Translations under genes and position numbers: made by a program
The notes under the pieces: model-generated
The model's database searches: none
Told to the model about the DNA's origin: nothing
The model's input: only the letters and a program-made list of their open reading frames with translations
Shown here: positions 54,741-63,309 of the stretch, one piece after another
Layout of the letters: each line of letters begins with the position of its first letter
How positions within the stretch are numbered: the first letter of the stretch is position 1
IMG/VR virus record: IMGVR_UViG_3300032116_000035
Coordinates: 62,001 to 126,000 of that record
Source of the DNA: a virus
Direction: 5' to 3' (one strand)
Length of the DNA: 64,000 bases

Positions 54741-55699
54741 GAACAGCATTGGTAACTGGTGGTGCAGGTTATCTCGGAAGTCATTTGGCAAAAGCACTGA
54801 AAAAAGCAGGCTACACTACAGTCTGCTTTGATATAAAATCGCCACGCAATATGGTCTATTGGAACGATGCGTTTATCGGCGATGTTCGTCAATCTACCTT
54901 GGAAAAGCCGTTCAATCAATATCAGATTGATGTGGTGTTTCATCTGGCAGGCCGCATTGAAGTTGGTGAATCGGTTTTATATCCCGAAGAGTTTTGGGAC
55001 ATCAATGTGGGTGGCACATGCAACCTACTTAACATAATGAGAAAATTTGATGTTAGTAATATTGTTTATTCTTCTACTGCCGGCGTTTATCGTTCTCAGT
55101 TTACCAGCCTCTCTGAGAAATCGGAAATAGATAACAACAATCCGTATGCCAACAGCAAGTATGCTGCTGAGTGTGCGATTCGTGATGCAAAAGTGAATTC
55201 TATTATTTTTCGTTTCTTTAATTTGGCTGGTGCTGATCCTGACTGTGAGATGGGTGAAGACCATCATCCAGAAACACATTTGATTCCGCTAATGTTCAAA
55301 AGTCTAAATAACGAAAAGTTCATCGTATATGGAAATGATTATCAAACGGTAGATGGCACATGCATTCGTGACTACGTTCATGTGTGTGATGTTGCTGAAG
55401 CACATTTGTTGGCTGATGAATATTTACAGAAAAAAGGAAACAATCAACCTAGCCTATTCAATCTAGGCACTGGTAAAGGCTATACTGTACTACAAGTGAT
55501 TGATGCTGCTAAACAGGAACTAGGCGTTCCAATTCAATACACAATCGGTAAACGAAGAGAAGGTGACCCACGAAGGTTAGTCGCCAACTCTGATGCCGCC
55601 AAACATCATCTTAATTTCAAACCCAAGCATGATTTAAAATCCATTTTGAGAACGGCGTATAATTGGTATGAGCGACAAAGAGAACGAAATACAATTTGA
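54737..55699 (+). CDS. galE: NAD-dependent epimerase, GalE-like
   Basis: A 320-residue extended SDR. TGGAGYLGSHLAKAL is the NAD motif, SSTAGVYR holds the catalytic Ser/Thr and PYANSKYAAE the Y-x3-K. VGESVLYPEEFWDINVGGT and RDYVHVCDVAEAH are UDP-galactose 4-epimerase hallmarks. It would interconvert UDP-hexoses for the glycosyltransferase. Confidence 0.85.
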   Translation: MRTALVTGGAGYLGSHLAKALKKAGYTTVCFDIKSPRNMVYWNDAFIGDVRQSTLEKPFNQYQIDVVFHLAGRIEVGESVLYPEEFWDINVGGTCNLLNIMRKFDVSNIVYSSTAGVYRSQFTSLSEKSEIDNNNPYANSKYAAECAIRDAKVNSIIFRFFNLAGADPDCEMGEDHHPETHLIPLMFKSLNNEKFIVYGNDYQTVDGTCIRDYVHVCDVAEAHLLADEYLQKKGNNQPSLFNLGTGKGYTVLQVIDAAKQELGVPIQYTIGKRREGDPRRLVANSDAAKHHLNFKPKHDLKSILRTAYNWYERQRERNTI

Positions 55700-56201
55700 A
55701 CACTATACTCATTTTTTGTCTGGTAGCATTGAGCCAGCAGTTATTGAGTCGGCATCACGCTGGTTGCTATATGCCAAGTTCAACAAGATTGAAAAGCCAC
55801 TGACCTTGAACATCAACTCTGAGGGCGGCAATCTGGGTGATGCAATAGGCCTTGCCGACTTAATGTTGGGTGTGGGCATGCCCGTTCGCACACTAGCGTA
55901 TGGTAATCTAATGAGTGCTGCATTTGTAATATTTGCTGCTGGTGAAAAAGGTTATCGTGCTGTAGGCAAAAACACGACAATCATGATTCACCAATTCAAC
56001 GATGAAATGGGTGGCAAGTATCATGATATGCGGGCTTATGCCAAAGAGTGTGATAGGTATCATCACAAAATGGCAAAGATTCTTTCCGACTGTTCTAAAC
56101 TGTCGGTCAAAGATGTAAAATCCAAGTTTCTACGACCAACTGATGTTTGGCTGACCGCAGAAGACCTGGTAGAATATGGTATAGCAGATATTATCTTTTA
56201 G
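55668..56201 (+). CDS. ClpP-like serine protease
   Basis: A 177-residue ClpP-fold protein: NINSEGGNLGDAIGLADLM, catalytic Ser in YGNLMSAAFVIFAAG and His in TTIMIHQFNDEMGG. Shorter than host ClpP (about 200). No ClpX is present in the window, so it may act with host ATPases or as a virion maturation protease. Overlaps galE by 32 bases. Confidence 0.8.
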   Translation: MSDKENEIQFEHYTHFLSGSIEPAVIESASRWLLYAKFNKIEKPLTLNINSEGGNLGDAIGLADLMLGVGMPVRTLAYGNLMSAAFVIFAAGEKGYRAVGKNTTIMIHQFNDEMGGKYHDMRAYAKECDRYHHKMAKILSDCSKLSVKDVKSKFLRPTDVWLTAEDLVEYGIADIIF

Positions 56202-56212
56202 GAGCAATAAAT

Positions 56213-56365
56213 ATGTTGTCTGGCGGTAAGAAATTTCAGAAACCGAAGAAAACCAAATTTCACAAAAACCGTGAGCAGTATGAGAATCATCCATTGAAGA
56301 ATCAAAAGCATCATGATAAGTCTCTCTACCGCTTGCTCAAGCAGGAAAAAGATTATGTCATATAA
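56213..56365 (+). CDS. Small basic protein
   Basis: A 50-residue Lys/His-rich ORF (GGKKFQKPKKTKFHKNREQ) with an aggag site and an AATAAATA octamer upstream. Unknown. Confidence 0.5.
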   Translation: MLSGGKKFQKPKKTKFHKNREQYENHPLKNQKHHDKSLYRLLKQEKDYVI

Positions 56366-56531
56366 AGAACAAATTAGAAAACGCATACGTGAACTTGAGG
56401 ACAAGATTGCTGAGTCCAATGTAGACAAAGTTCAACTGGAAAGTCTGCGTTCCGAACTAGCCAGATTGAACATGCAGGAATTTGAAGAAGACCTGCGTTC
56501 CGAAGGTACACAACAACTCCTCAAAGGTTAA
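56355..56531 (+). CDS. Small coiled-coil protein
   Basis: A 58-residue ORF starting ATG 56355 (MSYKEQIRKRIRELEDKIAE then SLRSELARLNMQ), a charged heptad coil. Unknown. Confidence 0.5.
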   Translation: MSYKEQIRKRIRELEDKIAESNVDKVQLESLRSELARLNMQEFEEDLRSEGTQQLLKG

Positions 56532-56549
56532 GGTCAAGTCTCCTGTTCG

Positions 56550-56557
56550 TATAAATA
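56550..56557 (+). promoter_or_regulatory. T4 late promoter, exact TATAAATA
   Basis: The octamer TATAAATA is exact and lies 19 bases before the ATG of the tail-fibre-like gene at 56576, with an aggag site in between. Confidence 0.6.
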
Positions 56558-56575
56558 AGCGAATAGGAGACTACT

Positions 56576-57145
56576 ATGCCATTAACAAGAATTCTAGCTG
56601 GTGCTTTGGCTGATGCTAATGTCACCACATCAAAATTGGCTGAGGCCAATGTTACCACATCAAAGCTAATTGATGCTGCCATTACTTCACCAAAGTTGGC
56701 ACAAAATCTTAGCGTTTCCCTGACACGTGTTTTAGAAGAAGCAAACATTTCCACAATAGCGGTTGGTGGTAATGTTAATATTGACGTTGCTGATAGCACA
56801 GTGTATTTCTTTAATGCCAATACTACGGCCAATGTAACATTCAATCTCCGTGCAAATAGCACACATACTTTTGACTCCGCAACTACGATTGGTGAAACTA
56901 CTACAGTTGCCATAGCCGTAAAACACGGAACTCAAAGACATTCGGCAAACCTACACATTGATGGTGGACTGATAACTGGTCAGTTTTCCGGTACTCCCAA
57001 TTCCATATTTTATGCAGCGAATACAAGACCTGCAAGTATCTCTATCGTAAATGGTGAAGTAAATCTGTTCAGTTATTCTATTTTTAAAACGGCAGCAAAT
57101 GCGTATACAGTAATTGCAGCAAATACTTTATTTGGGTTGGGTTAA
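56576..57145 (+). CDS. Putative tail fibre protein
   Basis: A 189-residue protein whose N-terminus has ANVTTSKLAEANVTTSKL tandem repeats (10 residues each), then beta-rich sequence (TVYFFNANTTANVTFNL) and a conserved-looking ending. The repeats resemble fibre-stalk segments. Exact late promoter upstream. Followed after two bases by the glycine-rich adhesin. Confidence 0.65.
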   Translation: MPLTRILAGALADANVTTSKLAEANVTTSKLIDAAITSPKLAQNLSVSLTRVLEEANISTIAVGGNVNIDVADSTVYFFNANTTANVTFNLRANSTHTFDSATTIGETTTVAIAVKHGTQRHSANLHIDGGLITGQFSGTPNSIFYAANTRPASISIVNGEVNLFSYSIFKTAANAYTVIAANTLFGLG

Positions 57146-57147
57146 AA

Positions 57148-59625
57148 ATGCCTATTTTAGCATCTTTAAGTTCGAGTATTTTAGCATCATTTAAACTTAT
57201 TGGAAGAGAGGTCTCTACAGGTTCTACAGTAAGTAGAATATTCACCACAACAGGAATATGGACTGTACCCTCAGGTGTCACTCGGGTGGATTATGTTGTT
57301 GTCGCCGGTGGAGGTGGAGGTGGCCGTGGAGGTGGAGGTGGCGGTGCTGGTGGTTATCTTACCGGCGCCAGTTTCGGTGTAACACCTCTAGAGACATATA
57401 CCATCATAGTTGGTTCGGGTGGTGCAGGTGGAACATCCGATGCAACTGCTGCATCAAATGGAACGAATTCAGGATTTTATACATCGTCAACTTCACTATG
57501 GTCTATTGGCGGTGGTGGCGGTGGTGGAAGAACACCATCCTCACCTACTCAAAACGGAGATGGTGCTTCTGGTGGTTCAGGGGGTGGTGCTGGTGTGGGG
57601 TTTACACGGAATGCCGGTTTAGGCACACCTGGCCAAGGGAATAATGGTGGTATAAATTGGGGTAGTAGTGGAAATTATGGTGCCGGTGGTGGTGGCGGTG
57701 CAGGTGCAGTTGGTGCAAATGGAACATCTAGTGTTGGTGGCAATGGTGGCGTAGGAATATTTTCAACATTTTCGGGATCAAACACAGGATATGCTGGTGG
57801 AGGTGGTGGGGGTGCTTTCCCAAGCACAGGTCCATCAGGTTTCGGTGGAACGGGTGGTGGTGGCAATGGAGGAACTCCAGCATCATTAACATCTGGAAGC
57901 ACCAATAGAGGTGGTGGTGGAGGTGGAGGAAACGATACAATTAATGGTGCGGCCGGTGGTTCAGGTGTTGTCATTTTTCGTTATACTGAACCGCTCACTG
58001 TCAACGGAATTTTTGTTTTTGCAAACACAGGACAAATTGTTCTTCCTAATGATGTTACAACGATTGATTATCTCGTTGTTGCTGGTGGTGGCGGTGGCGG
58101 TAGTGGCGGAGGTGGAGCCGGAGGACTTAGAAGTGGTACGGGATATCCAGTAAGTTTAAGAACACAATTTACTGTGGTGGTTGGCGGTGGTGGTGCTTTT
58201 TCAACAGCAGGTTCGAATAGTGGATTCTTTTTAACTCCATCGGGTGGAAGCGCCATTTGGACAACTGGTGGTGGTCGTGCCGCAACCGGAGGAAACGGTG
58301 ATGGTGCGGGTGGCTCAGGCGGTTCAGGTGGAGGTGCTTCGGGAGATGGTTGGCCAGGAAACTCTAGAGTAGGTGGCTCCGGTAATGCAGGAGGTTACAA
58401 TCCACCCGAAGGTTATGGTGGTGGAAATGGCACATTCTTTGGAGCGTTTAATGGAGGTGGTGCTGGTGGTGGCGGTGGTGCCGGTGCGGCAGGTGGTAGT
58501 GGATATGGACCGGGTGCCGACTTTGGTGGAAATGGCGGCGTAGGAATATTCTCCACAATTTCAGGATCAAACACAGGATACGCTGGTGGTGGTGCCGGTT
58601 ACACAAGAGCCGGACCAGCAGCACTCGGCGGCGCCGGTGGCGGTGGCAATAGCAACCAACCTTCACCTGCACTTCCTGCTGCTAATGGAGTATCTCAAAC
58701 TGGTGGTGGTGGCGGTGGTGGTAGCGGTGGAACAACTGGCGGTGGCGGCATTGTAATTATTAGAGCGAATCGTCCACAAAATAATTTTGTAATCTTTAAT
58801 TCTACTGGAACATTTGCTCCACCTACAGGAGTCACTAATATAGAATATCTTGTGATTGCTGGTGGTGGCGGCGGAGGCGGAGGCACACCTGGCGGCAGAA
58901 GCGGTGGCGGAGGTGGCGCTGGTGGTGTACTATCGGGTTCCGGACTTTCTGTAAACTCTGAGATCACATATACAATTACAGTTGGTGGTGGAGGAGGAGT
59001 TTCAACTAACGGAACAAATTCATCAATTGTTGGACCAACACCATTTTCAAATGTAACTTCAATAGGTGGTGGCACCGGCGGCGGTAATGTGCAGGCGGGT
59101 GGACAAAATGGTGGTTCAGGTGGTGGAGGTAGGGCGGGTCCTTCTGGTACCGGTGGTGGCGCCGGGGTTTATCCTGGATCACCGTGGAATAGTGGAACAC
59201 GACAAGGCTTCAATGGTGGGGATGGACTTGGCACTAGTGAGCCTTATAATGCTGGTGGTGGCGGTGGTGCCGGTGGTGTGGGCGGTGGTGCTTTTGATGC
59301 CAACGGAGGTATCGGTATTTTCTCTTCAATCACTGGTGCTAATGTTGCATATGCTGGTGGCGGTGGTGGTGGCAGAAACGCTAACCCTTCACCAAATCCT
59401 CAAATGGGTCGGGGTGGTGGTGGCTACGCTTCTTATTCAAGCGGTTCACCTTGGTTAGGAACTCCTTTTGGTGGTGCAAATGGTGCCGTTGCTGGAGTAA
59501 TAAGTCAGGCAGCTTCAGCAGCTATCAATAATACTGGCGGCGGTGGTGGAGGTTATGCTCAACAAGGTGGACAAGCCGCCAGTGCCGGTGGTTCAGGTGT
59601 TGTTATTGTCAAATGGAGTACATAA
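57148..59625 (+). CDS. Triplicated glycine-rich adhesin or tail-fibre protein
   Basis: An 825-residue protein of three units, each about 259 residues, starting at residues near 31, 290 and 549 with a hydrophobic strand then V(V/I)AGGGGGG. Each unit ends with an NGG(V/I)GIFS and NTGYAGGGGGG-type block. Long runs of Gly with small residues suit polyglycine-II or Gly-rich beta solenoid folds as in phage adhesins such as S16 gp38. Late-promoter and fibre context support a receptor-binding tip. The repeats may vary by recombination. Confidence 0.7.
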   Translation: MPILASLSSSILASFKLIGREVSTGSTVSRIFTTTGIWTVPSGVTRVDYVVVAGGGGGGRGGGGGGAGGYLTGASFGVTPLETYTIIVGSGGAGGTSDATAASNGTNSGFYTSSTSLWSIGGGGGGGRTPSSPTQNGDGASGGSGGGAGVGFTRNAGLGTPGQGNNGGINWGSSGNYGAGGGGGAGAVGANGTSSVGGNGGVGIFSTFSGSNTGYAGGGGGGAFPSTGPSGFGGTGGGGNGGTPASLTSGSTNRGGGGGGGNDTINGAAGGSGVVIFRYTEPLTVNGIFVFANTGQIVLPNDVTTIDYLVVAGGGGGGSGGGGAGGLRSGTGYPVSLRTQFTVVVGGGGAFSTAGSNSGFFLTPSGGSAIWTTGGGRAATGGNGDGAGGSGGSGGGASGDGWPGNSRVGGSGNAGGYNPPEGYGGGNGTFFGAFNGGGAGGGGGAGAAGGSGYGPGADFGGNGGVGIFSTISGSNTGYAGGGAGYTRAGPAALGGAGGGGNSNQPSPALPAANGVSQTGGGGGGGSGGTTGGGGIVIIRANRPQNNFVIFNSTGTFAPPTGVTNIEYLVIAGGGGGGGGTPGGRSGGGGGAGGVLSGSGLSVNSEITYTITVGGGGGVSTNGTNSSIVGPTPFSNVTSIGGGTGGGNVQAGGQNGGSGGGGRAGPSGTGGGAGVYPGSPWNSGTRQGFNGGDGLGTSEPYNAGGGGGAGGVGGGAFDANGGIGIFSSITGANVAYAGGGGGGRNANPSPNPQMGRGGGGYASYSSGSPWLGTPFGGANGAVAGVISQAASAAINNTGGGGGGYAQQGGQAASAGGSGVVIVKWST

Positions 59626-59654
59626 AATAAAATTGTTGTAGAAATACAACACGC

Positions 59655-59683
59655 TTGACAGAAGGTAGGGTTTCTGGTATACT
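59655..59683 (+). promoter_or_regulatory. Sigma-70 promoter with hairpin upstream
   Basis: TTGACA, 17 bases, TATACT. A TTGTTGT-agaaa-TACAACA hairpin directly upstream resembles the one before the tRNA-cluster promoter. Confidence 0.7.
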
Positions 59684-59712
59684 ATATGTACTATGAAAAC
59701 TCTACCTTCTGT
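59658..59712 (+). promoter_or_regulatory. Inverted repeat spanning promoter and start codon
   Basis: ACAGAAGGTAGGGTTT at 59658 and AAACTCTACCTTCTGT at 59697 match as inverted copies at 15 of 16 positions, separated by 23 bases with the -10 and the ATG between. Possible operator for autoregulation. Confidence 0.5.
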
Positions 59713-60049
59713 TGGTTCGACAGTCACCGTAGATTGTCAATATATTACTAAAGCGACAACTTTTACAGGTGTCGTGGTCAAACCATATCGTTGGCTAGAT
59801 GCTAACGAATTCTGTTTACAAACTGATAGCAAAGAATTTCCAATATCAGTTATCAATCTTGCAAATGTTGTCAATCTGAAAATACTTAAAGGTACGACAA
59901 CAAATATCCGCAAGTTCAAAGTTGCCGGTACAAAAGGTGAATATTTGGTAACATTGTCAAATGAGCATTTTTCTTGTTCCTGCATTGGTTTCAAATATCA
60001 CAACAAATGTAAGCATATCACAAAGGTAAAAGAGAAAATTACCTCTTGA
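59693..60049 (+). CDS. SWIM zinc-finger protein
   Basis: A 118-residue protein with the SWIM motif FSCSCIGFKYHNKCKHI (C-x-C-x8-C-x-H) near residues 98-114. A beta-rich N-terminal part precedes it. SWIM domains bind DNA or proteins. The gene begins inside an inverted repeat that may be its own operator. Confidence 0.75.
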   Translation: MKTLPSVGSTVTVDCQYITKATTFTGVVVKPYRWLDANEFCLQTDSKEFPISVINLANVVNLKILKGTTTNIRKFKVAGTKGEYLVTLSNEHFSCSCIGFKYHNKCKHITKVKEKITS

Positions 60050-60074
60050 CAAGTGGCTCAACCCTTGATATAAT
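60046..60074 (+). promoter_or_regulatory. Sigma-70 promoter
   Basis: TTGACA, 17 bases, TATAAT, ten bases before the ATG at 60084. The -35 overlaps the SWIM gene's stop codon. Confidence 0.7.
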
Positions 60075-60083
60075 GGTATTGTT

Positions 60084-60476
60084 ATGATGATCCGTATCTA
60101 TTCCAGTTCAAAGAAAAAGAAGTTGACAAAGAAGCAATTGCAAGAACAGCAAGACTTTATTGCTTCGGTCAACAAGATTCCACTGCCTTCTGGTGGTCGG
60201 TTTCCTGCTGCTGCACCTAAGAAAGTCACGGCTAAGCCACTGATGCCGAGTCGTGTGGTACGCAGCACCAAGCACATTCCGAGTCTTCCAGACACACACA
60301 AGGGTGCTTTGACTAAGACTGGTATTATGAAAGATTTCCACAAACTCACCGCTTCCGACCGTGAGATTGTGGCTGATGTTGCATCCTGTACGGCACCAAT
60401 GCACAAGGGTAATTATGTCTATGTTACTCCTGGCATGAATCCTGCGGGTCTTGGTCGGAAAAACGAGGTACTGTAA
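60084..60476 (+). CDS. Basic conserved phage protein
   Basis: A 130-residue protein: very basic N-terminus (SSSKKKKLTKKQL), central PLMPSRVVRSTKHIPSL and C-terminal CTAPMHKGNYVYVTPGMNPA. The PMHKGxY motif recurs in T4-like phages without known role. ATG at 60084 or 60087. Confidence 0.6.
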   Translation: MMIRIYSSSKKKKLTKKQLQEQQDFIASVNKIPLPSGGRFPAAAPKKVTAKPLMPSRVVRSTKHIPSLPDTHKGALTKTGIMKDFHKLTASDREIVADVASCTAPMHKGNYVYVTPGMNPAGLGRKNEVL

Positions 60477-60479
60477 TGC

Positions 60480-60508
60480 TTGCCAAAGTTTCAGTACCAT
60501 GTTATCAT
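60480..60508 (+). promoter_or_regulatory. Sigma-70 promoter
   Basis: TTGCCA, 17 bases, TATCAT, 32 bases before the gene at 60541. Confidence 0.5.
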
Positions 60509-60540
60509 ATAGTTTCATTCGTTGAATAGGAGTTTTTATT

Positions 60541-60978
60541 ATGGCACGTACCAAATCAGGCGCTTTGCCTCCTTTTGTCAAACTGTTGACACTGTTGCAA
60601 GAAGGTGATGTTGTTACTAAAGATGAGATTGAATCTAAACTTGGTAGCGATATCTATACCTATCGTTTGTCAACCTATATCTGGCACATCAAAACCAATA
60701 CTGATGGTGTTGTGAAAGTCATCAAAGATGGTCGTAATGTGACTGGCTATCAGATTACAAATCCTCAAGTTATCAAAGACTATCTAAAGTCTGTTGGTGC
60801 TGAGTCGTTTGTTCCTGGTCAGGTTACATTGAAACCTTCTGCCAGTAAGTTTGCAAGCAAGCCAGTGAAATCGTTGGCTGCTCTGAAAGCAAAACCTGCT
60901 AAGGCTGCAAAACCTGCTAAGGTTGCAGCACCAGTTGCACCTGTGATTGAGGATGAAGTAACCGAAATCACCGAATAA
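60541..60978 (+). CDS. Winged-helix-like DNA-binding protein
   Basis: A 145-residue protein with a winged-helix-like domain (residues 10-80: LTLLQEGDVVTKDEIESKLG, YIWHIKTNTDGVVKVIKDGR, GYQITNP) and a low-complexity Ala/Lys/Pro tail (AKPAKAAKPAK) ending acidic. It has its own promoter. A role as a phage transcription regulator is likely by domain. Confidence 0.6.
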   Translation: MARTKSGALPPFVKLLTLLQEGDVVTKDEIESKLGSDIYTYRLSTYIWHIKTNTDGVVKVIKDGRNVTGYQITNPQVIKDYLKSVGAESFVPGQVTLKPSASKFASKPVKSLAALKAKPAKAAKPAKVAAPVAPVIEDEVTEITE

Positions 60979-60986
60979 TCAGTTTC

Positions 60987-61061
60987 GGGGTGGCTGCCGT
61001 CAGCGGTGCAATAGGCTAGCCATTAAACAACAATGAATGTCGGGAGACATCCACGTGCCCC
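60987..61061 (+). ncRNA. Structured 5' leader, three-way junction candidate
   Basis: GGGG...CCCC closing stem, TGGCT/AGCCA hairpin with an inner CCG/CGG, and ATGTC-GGGA-GACAT hairpin with a GNRA loop. It lies just upstream of the gene at 61080 and within 100 bases without any gene. Not a riboswitch class I recognise. Confidence 0.45.
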
Positions 61062-61079
61062 ATCTTTTATGAGGTGAAA

Positions 61080-61322
61080 ATGTCAAAACTTAAACAGTGG
61101 CTTGCGGCCAAGTATCTACAACTTGAGCAACAGGCCGTTGATGCTATTGGCACTGCCAATTTTTATGGTAATTTATTTACTGATAGACAGAAGTTTAATA
61201 TCGTAGTATTTTTTATGGGATTGTTTGCACTTTCTGGTTTACATGGTGCAGTTCAATTCATTGCGCTGGTTTATATTATGAGTAAGATGACACCGGAGGA
61301 TAAAGATGAAGATAAAAAGTAA
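61080..61322 (+). CDS. Small membrane protein
   Basis: An 80-residue protein: N-terminal amphipathic segment (LKQWLAAKYLQLEQQAVDAI), two hydrophobic helices (FNIVVFFMGLFALSGLHGAV, FIALVYIMSKM) and an acidic tail. Follows the structured leader. Unknown. Confidence 0.55.
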   Translation: MSKLKQWLAAKYLQLEQQAVDAIGTANFYGNLFTDRQKFNIVVFFMGLFALSGLHGAVQFIALVYIMSKMTPEDKDEDKK

Positions 61323-61581
61323 ATTGTTTTTTCTTGCGCCGTTATTGCTTCTGACGGCGTGTGGCACCACTGTTCGTGATCCTGTTATGAATCCACGAAG
61401 CCTGAACGATCAAGAACTGCTGCGTGAGAAAATTGTTCGTGTTGAACAGTTGGAACGTGAAATGGAACGCCGTGAGTCAGAACTCAAGTATCAGCACTTG
61501 AAAGAACTCACACATTTGCAAATTCAACAAAAAAATCGTCCTTCTGAAGGTCATGTAAGTTGTAAATTCTTTTGCTTCTGA
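61306..61581 (+). CDS. Small lipoprotein
   Basis: A 91-residue lipoprotein with lipobox LLTAC (Cys19) then a charged coiled coil (LREKIVRVEQLEREMERRES). Overlaps the membrane gene by 17 bases. Could bridge membranes with it. Confidence 0.6.
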   Translation: MKIKSKLFFLAPLLLLTACGTTVRDPVMNPRSLNDQELLREKIVRVEQLEREMERRESELKYQHLKELTHLQIQQKNRPSEGHVSCKFFCF

Positions 61582-62123
61582 TGAATATCTTTTATCTAGA
61601 TCACGATCCGAAAACGTGTGCCGAACAACACTGCGATAAACACGTGGTGAAGATGATCATTGAGTACGCACAATTGTTATCAACGGCGCATCGGATCCGT
61701 GACGGTCAAGAGTATTATGATTTGACTGCAAATAATCGTAAGATTAAACGCTGGCGTTTGCCCGATGACCGTGAACAACGATTGATGAAAGCATCACATG
61801 TTAATCATCCATCAAACGTTTGGGCTAGGGCAAACCATTTGAATTACAAATGGCTGTACGAAATGTGGGTGCATTTACTAGACGAGTATACATATCGTTA
61901 TGGCAAAGTACATGCGTGTGCAAGATTGAAAGACGATCTGGCTAAACTACCAGAAAAGATTCCTGTCGGGTTGAGTGAAACTGAACCAACACCAGCAATG
62001 CCTGATGACTGTAAAATAACCAATAATTCGTTGGCTTCATATCATAAATACTACAATGAAAAGAAAACACGTTTTGCACGATGGACAAAACGACCTGCAC
62101 CTAATTGGTACATACCTGCATAA
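61581..62123 (+). CDS. Conserved phage protein (pyrimidine-dimer-glycosylase-like family)
   Basis: A 180-residue protein beginning MNIFYLDHDPKTCAEQHCDK, with HVVKMIIEYAQLLSTAHR, the HPSNVWARANHLNYKWLYEM segment and PEKIPVGLSETEPTPAMPDDC. This is a widespread phage family related by sequence pattern to T4 DenV-like glycosylases, but its activity is not established. Start at ATG 61581 overlaps the upstream stop. Confidence 0.65.
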   Translation: MNIFYLDHDPKTCAEQHCDKHVVKMIIEYAQLLSTAHRIRDGQEYYDLTANNRKIKRWRLPDDREQRLMKASHVNHPSNVWARANHLNYKWLYEMWVHLLDEYTYRYGKVHACARLKDDLAKLPEKIPVGLSETEPTPAMPDDCKITNNSLASYHKYYNEKKTRFARWTKRPAPNWYIPA

Positions 62124-62428
62124 TGCCAACATACGATTTTTTAAATACTGAAACTGGTGAAACGTTTGAGAAACTTCTAAGCCTTTCCGGCAAAGAGGAA
62201 TATCTCAAAGAAAATTCACACATTCAACAAATTCATCTTGGCGCCATGTCAATTGTCAGTGGCGTATCAATTACTGGTAAAGTACCAGACGGCTTTAAAG
62301 AAGTTCTAGCAAAAGTTTCCGAGAATCACAAACAATCTTCCGTTGCAAACAAACACGGCAAGAAATCTATCAGAGAATCACAAACACAACGTATCGTGGA
62401 CAAGCATCTAGGAAAATTTGGGCAGTAA
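62123..62428 (+). CDS. Small phage protein
   Basis: A 101-residue protein starting MPTYDFLNTETGETFEKLL, like a small beta-domain of phage zinc-ribbon relatives, ending basic. TAATG-linked to the previous gene. Unknown. Confidence 0.55.
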   Translation: MPTYDFLNTETGETFEKLLSLSGKEEYLKENSHIQQIHLGAMSIVSGVSITGKVPDGFKEVLAKVSENHKQSSVANKHGKKSIRESQTQRIVDKHLGKFGQ

Positions 62429-62461
62429 CTACATTATGCTAACTTTTACAAAGGGGCATAT

Positions 62462-62644
62462 ATGGCTAAAAAATCTTTGCAGAAAAAAGTAGCACTTCTG
62501 AATGAGTACATCACCAGAGAAATTGAAAAAGAAATGACCACAGAATTATCACAAATAGAAAAAGACAATATCACTGCAAAGATAGAAAAGAAGTATCCTA
62601 GACAAAGTTATCCACACCACAGCCGAAATCACTACTTTACATAA
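62462..62644 (+). CDS. Small charged helical protein
   Basis: A 60-residue ORF (KKVALLNEYITREIEKEMTT, TAKIEKKYPRQSYPHH). TAATG-linked to the nuclease. Unknown. Confidence 0.5.
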   Translation: MAKKSLQKKVALLNEYITREIEKEMTTELSQIEKDNITAKIEKKYPRQSYPHHSRNHYFT

Positions 62645-63309
62645 TGCGAACATTTGAACATGTAATTTTACCCCAATTACAATTTGACTTAAAAGCAGAA
62701 ACCACCGATAGTGGTAGATTGTATACTACGCCAGAAGGCAATCAGTATAGGTCTATCACTACGGTGCTTTCTCATTTCAACAAACAAGCAATCTATGAGT
62801 GGCGACAGGCCGTAGGTGAAGAACGAGCAAACGAGATATCACGCAAGGCATCAAATCGTGGCACAAAGGTACACAAGATTTGTGAAGATTACATCAACAA
62901 TGAAATAAACGATTTTAGAATGCAAATGTTGATGCCTGATCTGAAGGAACTATTCTTCAAAATCAAGCCAATCATTGATGAGAATGTTGGTAATGTTTAT
63001 TCACAAGAACAAGCACTATACTCTGACAAATACCGTATTGCTGGTCGTGTAGACTTGATTGCCGAATGGAATGGTAAGTTATCGGTCATTGACTTTAAGA
63101 CTTCCACCAAGCAGAAGAACGAGCATTATATTCAGAATTACTTTATGCAGTGTACAGCATATGCACTAATGTTTGCTGAACGAACTGGTATTTGGATTGA
63201 TGATATTGTGGTATTGATTGCTACCGAAGAAGGACCAGCGCAAGTATTTGAAAAGCAGATTCACGATTATCGGCAACCATTGATTGAGATGATTAATAAA
63301 TATGCTTGA
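62644..63309 (+). CDS. PD-(D/E)XK exonuclease-like protein
   Basis: A 221-residue nuclease of the RecB/MGME1-like fold: SRKASNRGTKVHKICEDYI, GRVDLIAEWNGKLSVIDFKT (Asp, then D-x-K) and YFMQCTAYALMFAERTG. Similar single-domain nucleases occur in T4-like phages as exonucleases in recombination or primer removal. Confidence 0.75.
   Translation: MRTFEHVILPQLQFDLKAETTDSGRLYTTPEGNQYRSITTVLSHFNKQAIYEWRQAVGEERANEISRKASNRGTKVHKICEDYINNEINDFRMQMLMPDLKELFFKIKPIIDENVGNVYSQEQALYSDKYRIAGRVDLIAEWNGKLSVIDFKTSTKQKNEHYIQNYFMQCTAYALMFAERTGIWIDDIVVLIATEEGPAQVFEKQIHDYRQPLIEMINKYA

Noticed and set aside
57675-59075. Long antisense frames rich in proline and histidine opposite the glycine-rich adhesin
   Set aside because: They are the mirror of GGN glycine codons in the plus-strand gene, have no ribosome sites, and their composition is explained by the repeat.
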